64,000 nt of DNA from positions 29,050 to 93,049 of the forward strand of contig JAEZKQ010000017.1 of assembly GCA_023436115.1 (NCBI GenBank). Direction: 5' to 3'. Below are positions 35,900 to 43,730 of the stretch, piece by piece. Positions within the stretch are counted from its first letter, which is position 1. The number at the start of each line of letters is the position of its first letter. Both the position numbers and the translations under genes were made by a program. Origin of the DNA: Bacillota bacterium (GTDB lineage: Bacteria; Bacillota; Clostridia; Christensenellales; SZUA-584). The notes under the pieces were generated by a model. That model saw only the letters and a list, made by a program, of their open reading frames with translations. It was not told the DNA's origin and ran no database searches.

Positions 35900-36229
35900 T
35901 TTTGTTCTCCTTTATGATAGCCGCTGTGTTTATTATCCATGATTACGGAATGGCATACCATATGGGCACAGCGGAGGCCATTCCCTATATCTTTCGCATG
36001 TCACGCTGATTGTCAGCGAAGCGTCCCCTGTCTTTATCATATACGCCGTTTATACCAGATCTTCATGTGAAGGGGGGTAACCCCTCCCTTACGCTTCGCA
36101 TTGATATCGGAACGTTCTCAGTCCGTACCCTACTGGATTGAGGGCATGGCATTTTCGGCTGAACAACAAAAAAGCGACACGAATGCCGCGCTTTCGTCCG
36201 GACAACGCCGATCAATATTGGGTTGCACT
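35900..36229. other. Non-coding leader between scfA and scfB
   Basis: A 330-base stretch with no credible gene on either strand; the short frames here lack ribosome sites and family resemblance. It holds a probable attenuator just after scfA (36167-36196), a GC-rich stem near 36070-36090, and a small CGCTGA/TCAGCG hairpin at 36004-36018. Confidence 0.5.
36167..36196 (-). terminator. Possible attenuator between scfA and scfB
   Basis: On the minus strand AAAGCG and CGCTTT flank a 12-base loop and run into TTTTTTG, about 35 bases after the scfA stop. A leaky terminator here would make the small precursor more abundant than its maturase. The stem is short, so this is tentative. Confidence 0.45.
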
Positions 36230-36376
36230 TTAGCGTATCTTTTTTTCGCAGCGCTGATTCGCAAGTGTGCAAGACGTTTTGCATGCTGACTGGCAAGACG
36301 TTTGGCACTCGCCGCAGCCTGTCTTTTCCCGTTTGTCCTTAAGGCTGCCTTTAACAACCGTTTTTATGTGCTTCAT
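36230..36376 (-). CDS. scfA: SCIFF precursor peptide (six cysteines in forty-five)
   Basis: 48-residue ribosomally made peptide, the substrate of the adjacent radical SAM maturase. It begins MKHIKTVVKGSLKDK and has cysteines at 21, 24, 28, 32, 36 and 43, including the near-invariant TSCQSACKTSCTLANQRCE. Exactly six cysteines lie in the C-terminal half, which defines the ranthipeptide-type SCIFF family found across Clostridia. A good ribosome site, AAGGAG, lies six bases before the ATG, and a consensus promoter lies about 45 bases upstream. SCIFF function is not settled; links to quorum sensing have been suggested. Confidence 0.95.
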   Translation of the reverse strand: MKHIKTVVKGSLKDKREKTGCGECQTSCQSACKTSCTLANQRCEKKIR

Positions 36377-36421
36377 ACCGATCTCCTTATATGGCTAATT
36401 GCAAACAAAAGCTGCTAACCG

Positions 36422-36451
36422 ATTATATAATAGGTCAGTGTCTGTTTGCAA
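36422..36451 (-). promoter_or_regulatory. Promoter of the SCIFF precursor gene
   Basis: TTGCAA (36446-36451), an 18-base spacer, and TATAAT (36422-36427) on the minus strand, about 45 bases before the scfA ATG. It lies after the upstream membrane-protein stop codon, so scfA probably has its own transcript. Confidence 0.75.
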
Positions 36452-36463
36452 CTCCCATTTTGC

Positions 36464-36943
36464 CTAGGCACGGGCTTTGCGGAAGCTGAGCCGTTTGCTT
36501 TTCTGCGTTTTCACCTTGGTACGCCCGGTCTTTCCGAAGTTGGCGATGATGATGGCAAATACCATGCCGATCAGCAGCCCCATGAGCATATCCGAGAACA
36601 GCAGCGCCACATTGCCGAACATGCCTTCGATGAGCGAGAAGATGAAGTAGCTTAGCACGATGAACAGCATGCCCGACAGACCGCCCAGCAGCCACTGCTT
36701 TTCGAGCACACCTTTGATCGCAAAGAACGCCGCACCGACGATGCCCGCAATTTTGACGATCTGGTTCACGGGCGCGATGACGTTATCCGAGAGGCCCGTT
36801 TCCTTGATGATGAGCGCAAACAGCAAAATCACCGCCACGGTAAATACCATGGAGATAAGCGTTCCTTTCATCGAGCGTTTTAGAAAATCTCCCGCCATTG
36901 TTTTTTTTGCGCCTTTTGCTTTGACATTAGCATCCATACCCAT
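36464..36943 (-). CDS. TIGR04086-like membrane protein
   Basis: 159 residues with four predicted membrane helices (TLISMVFTVAVILLFALII, IVKIAGIVGAAFFAIKGVL, LSGMLFIVLSYFIFSLI, LLIGMVFAIIIANF), between a lysine-rich N-terminus and a basic C-terminal tail. The pattern and its place directly upstream of scfA match TIGR04086, a membrane family often found next to SCIFF genes in Clostridia. Function unknown; involvement in SCIFF export or immunity is only a guess from location. Confidence 0.75.
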   Translation of the reverse strand: MGMDANVKAKGAKKTMAGDFLKRSMKGTLISMVFTVAVILLFALIIKETGLSDNVIAPVNQIVKIAGIVGAAFFAIKGVLEKQWLLGGLSGMLFIVLSYFIFSLIEGMFGNVALLFSDMLMGLLIGMVFAIIIANFGKTGRTKVKTQKSKRLSFRKARA

Positions 36944-37188
36944 TCCCCCTTTTAAACCATAAATATGAGGGGAAGAGCGGGATTATGACGATGCCTAACA
37001 TACTATATTGCCTCACCATAGGAAAGCTCTAATAAGTAAATATCCATTAGCGTTTAAGTCGTTAAGTTTCATTTCTCTTGGGCATCCGTTAATCCGAATT
37101 GTGATGCAATAATATCATCTATATTTCATCCATTCTTATGTTACCGCTCCCATTCTTCCGAATAAACTTCATTCTTCTATTATAGTGA
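36944..37188. other. Non-coding divergent region
   Basis: AT-rich intergenic stretch between the divergent TIGR04086-like gene and the plus-strand ABC operon. A weak minus-strand -10-like TATAGT is present. No gene is visible. Confidence 0.4.
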
Positions 37189-37217
37189 TTGACAAACATA
37201 ATCCGCGGTGTTATATT
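37189..37217 (+). promoter_or_regulatory. Consensus promoter of the ABC-GntR operon
   Basis: TTGACA (37189-37194), exactly 17 bases, then TATATT (37212-37217) on the plus strand. The palindrome at 37216-37238 overlaps the end of the -10 box, so a bound regulator would block polymerase. Confidence 0.85.
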
Positions 37218-37238
37218 GTGCATGTTCAATATGCACAA
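37216..37238 (+). promoter_or_regulatory. Palindromic operator, likely for the operon's own GntR regulator
   Basis: Perfect eight-base arms TTGTGCAT and ATGCACAA separated by seven bases. It overlaps the -10 box and start site of the ABC operon, whose third gene encodes a YtrA-type GntR regulator. Autoregulation is therefore the simplest reading. Confidence 0.75.
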
Positions 37239-37263
37239 TTTTCTCGGGGAGGTAAACGAACCC

Positions 37264-38097
37264 ATGCCGATATTAGAAATCAAAGACTTATGCAAAAAGT
37301 ATGAAAAGTTCGAACTGAAAAATGTGTCCTTCACAATGGAGAAAGGCTACATTATGGGTTATATCGGCCGGAACGGAGCCGGCAAAACGACGACGCTCAA
37401 AACCATGCTCAACCTTGTCCATGCCGACAGCGGCTCCGTCAGCGTCTTTGGAACCAGCAACGAGTATGAAATCAAGCAGAAAATCGGGTTTATGTTTGGC
37501 GGCATCAGTTACTATCCAAAGAAAAGGCTAAGAACCATCACCAGCGTAACAAAACAGTTTTATGACGGATGGGATGACAACATCTATCAGGATTACCTGA
37601 GAAGATTTAAGCTTGATGACAATAAAAGAGTGGACGAACTCTCCGACGGCATGAAGGTTAAGTATGCACTCGCGCTCGCGTTGTCCCATAATGCAAAGCT
37701 GCTCATACTGGATGAACCCACAAGCGGCCTTGATCCCGTCTCGCGGGACGATTTATTGGAGCTGTTTCAAGAGCTTATTGAAGACGGGCAAAGAAGCATA
37801 CTCTTTTCCACCCATATCACATCAGATTTGGAAAAGTGCGCGGACTATATCACCTATATTAAAGACGGGCAGATTATCGCCAGCACTGTTAAGGATCAAT
37901 TTGTTGGTGCATATAAAGTTGTCGGCGGAACCACTGAACAACTTAGCGATAATGTGTTGCCAAAGCTCATTGGCTATAAGAAAAACGCGTTTGGATTTAC
38001 GGGATTGATAAAAACGCAAGACTTGGCCGCAGCCGAAGGCTTAAACATTGCTGCCGCCGATATCGAATCGATTATGATATATACCGAAAAGGAGTGA
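37264..38097 (+). CDS. ABC transporter ATP-binding protein
   Basis: 277-residue ATPase of an ABC-2 type exporter. Walker A is YIGRNGAGKTTTLKTML, the signature region reads VDELSDGMKVKYALALAL (a D in place of the usual G after LS), and Walker B is LLILDEPTSGLDP, followed by the H-loop STHITSDLEKC. I start at MPILEIKDL because GGGGAGG lies 11 bases upstream; a longer in-frame version would start inside the promoter. It resembles the YtrB and bacitracin-type ATPases that accompany GntR-YtrA regulators. The substrate is unknown. Confidence 0.93.
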   Translation: MPILEIKDLCKKYEKFELKNVSFTMEKGYIMGYIGRNGAGKTTTLKTMLNLVHADSGSVSVFGTSNEYEIKQKIGFMFGGISYYPKKRLRTITSVTKQFYDGWDDNIYQDYLRRFKLDDNKRVDELSDGMKVKYALALALSHNAKLLILDEPTSGLDPVSRDDLLELFQELIEDGQRSILFSTHITSDLEKCADYITYIKDGQIIASTVKDQFVGAYKVVGGTTEQLSDNVLPKLIGYKKNAFGFTGLIKTQDLAAAEGLNIAAADIESIMIYTEKE

Positions 38098-38102
38098 TTA
38101 TA

Positions 38103-38744
38103 ATGAAAGTTTTATTATATAAAGAATTAAAACTAGCGCTACATCCTTCGGTACTCATTTTTCCGCTTTTAGGCGCGCTGCTGCTCATCCCCAGCTATCC
38201 ATATTTTATTGCATTTTGTTATGTTTTCATCGGTTTCGCCAACACTTTTATGATAGGTCGGGGAAACCAGGACATACTTTTTTCTGTATCGTTGCCTGTA
38301 AGAAAAAGAGATATCGTGAAAGCAAGGTTTGCTACATTTATCGTTATAGAGCTGATACACATTGTTATTGCCATACCGTTCGCTATACTGGGGGCAAAGC
38401 TTAACCCGCAAGGAAACACCGTTGGCATGGATGGTAATTACGCATTCTTTGGCCTGCTGTTTATAATGTATGCGATATTCAACACCATTTTTCTAACTAA
38501 GTTCTACAAAACGGGATATAAAATAGCCATGGGTATGTTTTTGGCCTGCACGGCCGTCACACTTTATATTATCGCCATTGAGATATCCGTCCACATTTTT
38601 GAACCTGTTAAAACCTTGGATACGCTTTCAGGACACATGACGGAACAGCTGATCGTTCTCATTGGCGGAATTCTGATATTCATTTTGTCAAATGTGTTCG
38701 CCTACAAAATATCGGCCAGGAACTTTGAAAAGGTAGACCTGTGA
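38103..38744 (+). CDS. ABC-2 type permease
   Basis: 213-residue integral membrane protein with six hydrophobic segments (for example LIFPLLGALLLIPSY, FATFIVIELIHIVIAIPFAI, YAFFGLLFIMYAIFNTIFL and QLIVLIGGILIFILSNVFA). It partners the preceding ATPase. It starts at the ATG eight bases after AAAGGAG; a GTG three codons upstream overlaps the ATPase stop but has a poorer ribosome site. The substrate cannot be inferred; related YtrC/EF-like permeases respond to cell-envelope stress. Confidence 0.85.
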   Translation: MKVLLYKELKLALHPSVLIFPLLGALLLIPSYPYFIAFCYVFIGFANTFMIGRGNQDILFSVSLPVRKRDIVKARFATFIVIELIHIVIAIPFAILGAKLNPQGNTVGMDGNYAFFGLLFIMYAIFNTIFLTKFYKTGYKIAMGMFLACTAVTLYIIAIEISVHIFEPVKTLDTLSGHMTEQLIVLIGGILIFILSNVFAYKISARNFEKVDL

Positions 38745-38751
38745 GGCAACG

Positions 38752-39123
38752 ATGAATATAGTCATTTCAAGCTCATCCGACAAACCGATATACCAACAGA
38801 TATACGAGCAGATCAGCGCCCAGATCATTAAAGGCGAACTACAAAGGGATGATTGTCTGCCGCCTATACGAACGGTTGCTAAAGAGCTGCGCATCAGTGT
38901 GATTACAGTTAAAAAAGCATGGGAAGAGCTGGAGCGCATGGGCCTTATTAACACAATGGTTGGCAGAGGATGCTTCGTGGCATCCCTTCAGCGTGACGAC
39001 CTGAATAACAAAAGGGACGATATTGTGTACGAAAAACTCAAAGACGATATTGACTATTATAAATCGCTGGGGCTATCAAAGGAGGATGTGATTGAACTTA
39101 TCAGGCGACATTATGATAAATGA
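38752..39123 (+). CDS. GntR-family regulator, YtrA subfamily
   Basis: 123 residues. An N-terminal winged-helix domain (YQQIYEQISAQIIKGELQRDDCLPPIRTVAKELRIS, then VITVKKAWEELERMG) is followed by a short C-terminal helix pair typical of YtrA regulators, which lack a large ligand domain. It begins seven bases after the permease stop and is the last gene of the operon. The palindrome over the operon promoter is the probable binding site, giving negative autoregulation. Confidence 0.92.
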   Translation: MNIVISSSSDKPIYQQIYEQISAQIIKGELQRDDCLPPIRTVAKELRISVITVKKAWEELERMGLINTMVGRGCFVASLQRDDLNNKRDDIVYEKLKDDIDYYKSLGLSKEDVIELIRRHYDK

Positions 39124-39161
39124 TACAATATTTTTTAACGCTGATATTGCTGATCGTAAAA

Positions 39162-39189
39162 GATAACGCCGCAATCAAGCGGCGTTATC
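39162..39189. terminator. Terminator shared by convergent GntR and GH2 genes
   Basis: GATAACGCCGC and GCGGCGTTATC form an 11-pair perfect stem around six bases. On the minus strand it is followed by TTTTA; on the plus strand it ends in ACTCTCAG without a T run. It therefore serves mainly the minus-strand GH2 gene and may help end the plus-strand operon. Confidence 0.8.
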
Positions 39190-39226
39190 ACTCTCAGAGT
39201 CTGTGATGTTTATCAATATTGTTATA

Positions 39227-41002
39227 TTAACCGTCTGCGTTTATTAACGCCTCGTTCACACGGCGTAAAGTCTCCTCATGCAGTTTTGTCATAGCCCTGT
39301 CGTAGCTGAAAATACCGTTGATTTCATCCTCAACGTCACTGACCTGCGTATAAACAGATACGGACAGGCCTTTTTTCACGGCAGGAATCACCTCTGCACG
39401 GAACAGTTCTTCATATGCGGCACTGAGTTCATCCGCGTTTTTGTACAGCCGATATCCAAACAGTTCTTCCGAGGCCATATGACCCTCGCTGGGGCAGCTG
39501 TAACCGCCAAATTCGCTGAGCGCCTGTACGCGCCCTTTTTTGTCCGGCCGCATTTTGAATTTCTTATAGTAGATATGACGGCTTTTAAAATTACCAGCCC
39601 CCTGGTCGTGCCAGCCGCTTGCATGGTCAATGAGGCGTGTGGCATCCATTTCTTTAAGCGTCTTCGAGATACGGCAAGTGTCATACTGCCCCCAGCCTTC
39701 GTTGAAAGGCACCCAGACAGCTATGCTCACGGTATTGTAAAGCAGTCTGACGGTGCGCACCATATCCCTTTCAAACACCGTACGTCCTTTCATGCTGCGG
39801 CGGCCGAACAAGCCGTAATGTCTGTCCTGAAGGCGGATATTCGCAAAAGGCAGGTACTGTGTAACAAGAGGCTTATATGGCCCCCCGCCGCTCACAAAGT
39901 CCTGCCAGACCAGCATGCCCAGCCTGTCGCAATGGTAGTACCAGCGCAGCGGTTCGATTTTGATATGCTTGCGCAGCATATTGAATCCCAGTTTTTTTAG
40001 CTCGCTGATTTCCCATACCATGGCTTCGTCGCCCGGCGGCGTATAAAGCCCGTCGCTCCAATATCCCTGATCCAATACACCGCTTTGAAACAGAGGTTTA
40101 TCGTTTAGTGCGAACCGAATGCGCCCTTTTGTATCACGCATCGTTTTAAACTCTCTCATCCCAAAATAGCTTTCAACGGTGTCGTGTCCGGCAGTCACCT
40201 TCACCGTATACAAAAACGGGTCTTCCAAAGACCAATACCGAAAATTCCTCATTGGCAGAGTTGCCGCCGCCGTAGAAAAATCCCCTTCGGATACCAGTTG
40301 CCCGTCACCAAAAATCTGAATATGATATTGCGGCGTCGCCGTCCCACTGCCTGAAAAAGCAATGCGGAACTCTGCCTGTGCGCCCAGACAGTCCGGTGTG
40401 ATCTTCAAATCGGATATATACTGCTCCGGCACAGACTCGGCCCACACCGTTTGCCATATACCACTCTGCGCTGTATACCAGATGCCGCCCCGCTTTAGTT
40501 TCTGTTTGCCATAGGCCTCAATACCGGTATCCGAGTCGTCGGTGACGGCAACTGTCAGCGTATTTTCGCCGTCAATAATCAGCTCTGTAATATCGAAGTA
40601 AAAAGGCCAGTATCCGCCCGAATGGGAACCGGCTTTTTTTCCGTTGCAGTACACGGTGCAATGCTGATCCACAGCGCCAAAGTGCAGCAGCAGTCTTTGT
40701 CCTTCAACAACATTCTCAAAGCGAATGCTGCGCTTATACCAAAGCGTTTGCCCCGGAAGCAGCTGCCGCTTCACGCCGGAAAGCAGGCTCTCGGGAGAGA
40801 ACGGCACAACAATCTCGCCGTCATATTTGACAGGCTCGGGCTCGCCCGCTTTGCTTATCGCGTATTGCCAGATGCCATTTAAACAAAGCCAGTTGCTTCT
40901 TTTCATCTGCGGTCTTGGATATTCGCTCAAGGGGCATCTTTTATCCAGCTTCTCCCCCCAGCGCGTATACAAATCATGCTGTATTTTGCTATTCTTCTTC
41001 AT
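39227..41002 (-). CDS. Glycoside hydrolase family 2 protein (beta-galactosidase/beta-glucuronidase type)
   Basis: 591 residues. The N-terminal sugar-binding jelly-roll shows RPQMKRSNWLCLNGIWQY and LLHFGAVDQHCTVYCNGKKAG. An Ig-like domain follows, then a TIM barrel with the acid/base glutamate in VWVPFNEGWGQYD and a nucleophile candidate in LSEFGGYSCPSEG. There is no signal peptide, so it acts in the cytoplasm on imported oligosaccharide or glycoside. I start at the ATG right after the upstream stop; a GTG 30 bases earlier overlaps that gene and lacks a ribosome site. It probably forms a unit with the DUF2804 and MFS genes upstream. Confidence 0.9.
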   Translation of the reverse strand: MKKNSKIQHDLYTRWGEKLDKRCPLSEYPRPQMKRSNWLCLNGIWQYAISKAGEPEPVKYDGEIVVPFSPESLLSGVKRQLLPGQTLWYKRSIRFENVVEGQRLLLHFGAVDQHCTVYCNGKKAGSHSGGYWPFYFDITELIIDGENTLTVAVTDDSDTGIEAYGKQKLKRGGIWYTAQSGIWQTVWAESVPEQYISDLKITPDCLGAQAEFRIAFSGSGTATPQYHIQIFGDGQLVSEGDFSTAAATLPMRNFRYWSLEDPFLYTVKVTAGHDTVESYFGMREFKTMRDTKGRIRFALNDKPLFQSGVLDQGYWSDGLYTPPGDEAMVWEISELKKLGFNMLRKHIKIEPLRWYYHCDRLGMLVWQDFVSGGGPYKPLVTQYLPFANIRLQDRHYGLFGRRSMKGRTVFERDMVRTVRLLYNTVSIAVWVPFNEGWGQYDTCRISKTLKEMDATRLIDHASGWHDQGAGNFKSRHIYYKKFKMRPDKKGRVQALSEFGGYSCPSEGHMASEELFGYRLYKNADELSAAYEELFRAEVIPAVKKGLSVSVYTQVSDVEDEINGIFSYDRAMTKLHEETLRRVNEALINADG

Positions 41003-41006
41003 GCAT

Positions 41007-42023
41007 TTACCATCTGTTCTCGGCGTGCTCACAAAACGCCATTAAATCTTTTACCTCTATGACTTCCCCGTTAGGCATCATGGCCGTCCCGCTGTAACAG
41101 CCGAATATCTGGTGGCAACGCGTGTTGATAACCAGCATATTATTCTCAGTATAGCGGTCATAAACCGGCGTCATCACGAAATCAAAATACCCATCTTTGT
41201 CTCTGAAATGCCACGGCTTCATATAGTCGTTCGCATCACGCTCCACCTCAAGCGTATCCAGCTTATAGGCCTTTCCGTTCCAAAAGAACATATTCTCTGT
41301 CGCATACCGCAGGTCGCCAAAGCCCCAGCCGATGTTAAAGCCGAAACGCCCGCCGTTTACGAATCCGGCACCGTTGCCCCAGAACCACTCATGCCTGAAC
41401 GGCCAGACACCCCGGCCCCAGTCGATAAGGGCGGTATCACCCGCGCACGGCTCCATTAGCATATCACCGATCCTGGCATACCCTTGTACGCCGTAATAGT
41501 GCTCTTTGTAATTCAAGTAAAACTGTGTTTTCTTAAAGAAAGGTGTCGCAATAACCAGCTTCTCATTCTCAGGATCGTTATTGAGAACGAGGTTGATATC
41601 AATCTTGCCGAGCTTTTTATCATCCGCCTGCATTGTGAGAATTCTCTCGCTGCTGCGTGTTTCAAAGCGCATCACATAGTCTTTGCCGACAGCCTCAAGC
41701 ACATTAGGCCTTTCAGGGTTAAGGGGCATATTCATGCTGGGCAACGGCAGTGGTTTCATACGAGTAAAGCTTTTCTTTTCACCTGTTTTTACGTTAAACA
41801 GCATGGCCGAAAAACTCGCCGCATAGGATACATGCCCTATTGTGAGCTGAAGCACATAATCGCCCGAGATAATTTGATAAAAATCCCATTCCTTAAGAGA
41901 TAACGGCCCTGCTTTTACCTGTTCCCGATTGTACTCGAACAACATTTTTTTGGCATAGCCCGGCTGTATCAGCACGCCTTTTTCGTCAAGCAGCGTTTGC
42001 ATGGCGGTTATTTCTTTTTGCAT
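41007..42023 (-). CDS. DUF2804 family protein
   Basis: 338 residues, matching the DUF2804 family, which has a lipocalin-like beta-sandwich of unknown function. Characteristic stretches are DWGRGVWPFRHEWFWGNGAGF, GGRFGFNIGWGFGDLRYATENMFFWNGKAYKLD, and the C-terminal CHQIFGCYSGTAMMPNGEVI. There is no signal peptide. It lies between a GH2 glycosidase gene (4 bases downstream) and an MFS transporter gene (20 bases upstream), suggesting a role in handling the same imported sugar. No reaction can be stated. Confidence 0.85.
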   Translation of the reverse strand: MQKEITAMQTLLDEKGVLIQPGYAKKMLFEYNREQVKAGPLSLKEWDFYQIISGDYVLQLTIGHVSYAASFSAMLFNVKTGEKKSFTRMKPLPLPSMNMPLNPERPNVLEAVGKDYVMRFETRSSERILTMQADDKKLGKIDINLVLNNDPENEKLVIATPFFKKTQFYLNYKEHYYGVQGYARIGDMLMEPCAGDTALIDWGRGVWPFRHEWFWGNGAGFVNGGRFGFNIGWGFGDLRYATENMFFWNGKAYKLDTLEVERDANDYMKPWHFRDKDGYFDFVMTPVYDRYTENNMLVINTRCHQIFGCYSGTAMMPNGEVIEVKDLMAFCEHAENRW

Positions 42024-42043
42024 GAACTTTTGCTCCTTTCCCG

Positions 42044-43411
42044 TTACGCTTCCCTTTTTTCATCTTTAAGGCGTTTATAATACTGCTTACCCGCAAAATA
42101 CAGCGGTATGAATGCAAGCAGTACAAGCATGGCTGCCCAAAGATACATGGATTCCGTGGGTATATTCTCGGTAATGCCATACTCATTGATCACCGTTCCG
42201 GCACCGTTCTTGATTACCGCATTGCCGATGCTCGTCCCAACGACCATGGGCAGCAGTGTAAAGAACATCACGCGAACACCCTCAAACTGGCCGCGGTTTT
42301 GAGCCGGGTAAAGCTGCTTGACCCACATGGTCATCGACTGCATAATCAATATATATCCCGCACCCGCCATGAATATGGCTAATAACAGCGGCAGATTGGC
42401 AGGAGCAAATTTGTTGGCCGTGTCCACCGTGTCCGGCTTCACAAACAGGTACAGCACCCAAAGCCCGATCATGTTGATGATGATCGCCGCCGCGCCGACA
42501 TACGGTGTCTTGCTGCGGTTGATAAAACGTATGGCCGGAATAGACAATATCATCGCAAGCATCAATCCCAAACCTTGTATCAATCCCATTGTGTCAGCAG
42601 TAAAGCCCATATAATAGATCATCCAGTTGCCCATCTGCATAAAATAAACGTTGAAGGCGATGAAAAACAGCGCCGTGGTCACGCAGACAAGCACAAGCTC
42701 TTTTTGACCAAAGAAGATTTTAAAATTGAATACCTTGCCAAACTGGTGCCAGAACGAACCATCCCGATGGGGCTTTAACCCGGGCGCGTCACGCAAAAAG
42801 ATCAGCGAGAGAATGCCCATCACGATAACAAAAAGGCCCATGACCCAGAAAAGCCGCTGATAATTGTCATCGCTGCCAATCAGCATACCACCGACAACCG
42901 TTCCGACAATTGTGCCGATGACAGGCTGTGTCGCCAGCGCCGCACCGATCTGTCCCCTGTTTTTATCAGTCGTCATATCGTTCGTCCATGCGTTGTAGCC
43001 CGAGTCGTTGCCCATCGAGCCAAAGAAGCTCATGAAATCGTCGGCCAGTATCACAAGAAAAGCTGCCAGCAAGCTCATTTTGCTCACTGTACCAACCACT
43101 CCCGTACTGATAAACTCTGTCAGTCCAAAGGCAATTGTAAAAACACCCCATACAATATAACCGATTGAAACGAATTTACGGCGTGTCCCTCTTCGGTCAG
43201 ATAACGTGCCAAAAAAGAATGTCGCGAACGTTGTGACCAGCGCACTTGTAATCACCATAAGAGTCACAATGTTAGAGTCCTTTGCGATTTTTGCATAGAT
43301 GAACGTGTTAAACCATTGGTTCTCGATGTTCCAGCAAAGCTGCCCTGCCAGCCCCAAGCCCCAAACAAGCCCCCAAAACCTGAATTTGCCGACCGTTTTC
43401 GTCTCCTTCAT
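42044..43411 (-). CDS. MFS transporter, probable sugar importer
   Basis: 455 residues with about 12 membrane segments. The MFS loop between helices 2 and 3 reads FGTLSDRRGTRRKFVSIGY, matching the G-x3-D-R-x-G-R-R pattern. The order transporter, DUF2804, GH2 glycosidase in one direction suggests import of a glycoside that the GH2 enzyme splits. I start at MKETKT because GGAGG lies five bases upstream; the earlier ATG overlaps that ribosome site. The exact substrate is unknown. Confidence 0.88.
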   Translation of the reverse strand: MKETKTVGKFRFWGLVWGLGLAGQLCWNIENQWFNTFIYAKIAKDSNIVTLMVITSALVTTFATFFFGTLSDRRGTRRKFVSIGYIVWGVFTIAFGLTEFISTGVVGTVSKMSLLAAFLVILADDFMSFFGSMGNDSGYNAWTNDMTTDKNRGQIGAALATQPVIGTIVGTVVGGMLIGSDDNYQRLFWVMGLFVIVMGILSLIFLRDAPGLKPHRDGSFWHQFGKVFNFKIFFGQKELVLVCVTTALFFIAFNVYFMQMGNWMIYYMGFTADTMGLIQGLGLMLAMILSIPAIRFINRSKTPYVGAAAIIINMIGLWVLYLFVKPDTVDTANKFAPANLPLLLAIFMAGAGYILIMQSMTMWVKQLYPAQNRGQFEGVRVMFFTLLPMVVGTSIGNAVIKNGAGTVINEYGITENIPTESMYLWAAMLVLLAFIPLYFAGKQYYKRLKDEKREA

Positions 43412-43493
43412 CGCATCCTCCATCGCCTACTGAGTACTCATTTTCTTGAATAAACCGATTTTCATTAATGGACATATGGATTTTAAAAATAAT

Positions 43494-43568
43494 AACGTGT
43501 GGATTTAAAAATTAGTGGAATCTATTATCTTTATTATAATCCCTTACAGTATAAATCTCCACACGTTT
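43494..43568 (-). repeat. Inverted repeat flanking the MFS-operon promoter
   Basis: AACGTGTGGA-G-ATTTA (near 43551-43567, minus strand) and its complement (TAAATCCACACGTT, near 43494-43507) flank about 45 bases that contain TATAAT. The promoter has only a weak -35, which overlaps one arm. The paired sites look like regulator-binding half-elements for an activator or a looping repressor. Confidence 0.6.
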
Positions 43569-43639
43569 CTCTGTGAATTTATTAGATAGGTTCATATACC
43601 ACCGGAGAATGATAACTTTGCAAATGGTTAAACGGTTGC

Positions 43640-43685
43640 AAAAAAAAAGCGAATGATTCGATTTCTATAGATCATTCGCCTTTTC
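43640..43685 (-). terminator. Terminator after the chemoreceptor gene
   Basis: GCGAATGAT and ATCATTCGC pair across a 13-base loop, followed on the minus strand by nine T residues. It begins about 50 bases after the stop codon of the methyl-accepting protein. Confidence 0.9.
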
Positions 43686-43730
43686 ATTACTTTTTAACCG
43701 TCTGCTCTGGTGCTATCGGGTTATAAGAAA

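Larger units (their letters stand above)
43424..43730. other. Regulatory gap upstream of the MFS-DUF2804-GH2 unit
   Basis: No gene. It contains a minus-strand TATAAT near 43535 with no good -35 box, flanked by long inverted-repeat arms (separate entry), and the chemoreceptor terminator at 43640-43685. Confidence 0.5.

Noticed and set aside
35018..35917. Plus-strand open frame of 299 codons antisense to the SCIFF maturase
   Set aside because: No ribosome site and no family resemblance. The opposite strand encodes clear radical SAM and SPASM motifs.
36063..36357. Two other minus-strand frames overlapping scfA
   Set aside because: They share the DNA of the SCIFF precursor but are in different frames, lack a ribosome site and do not have the six-cysteine pattern.
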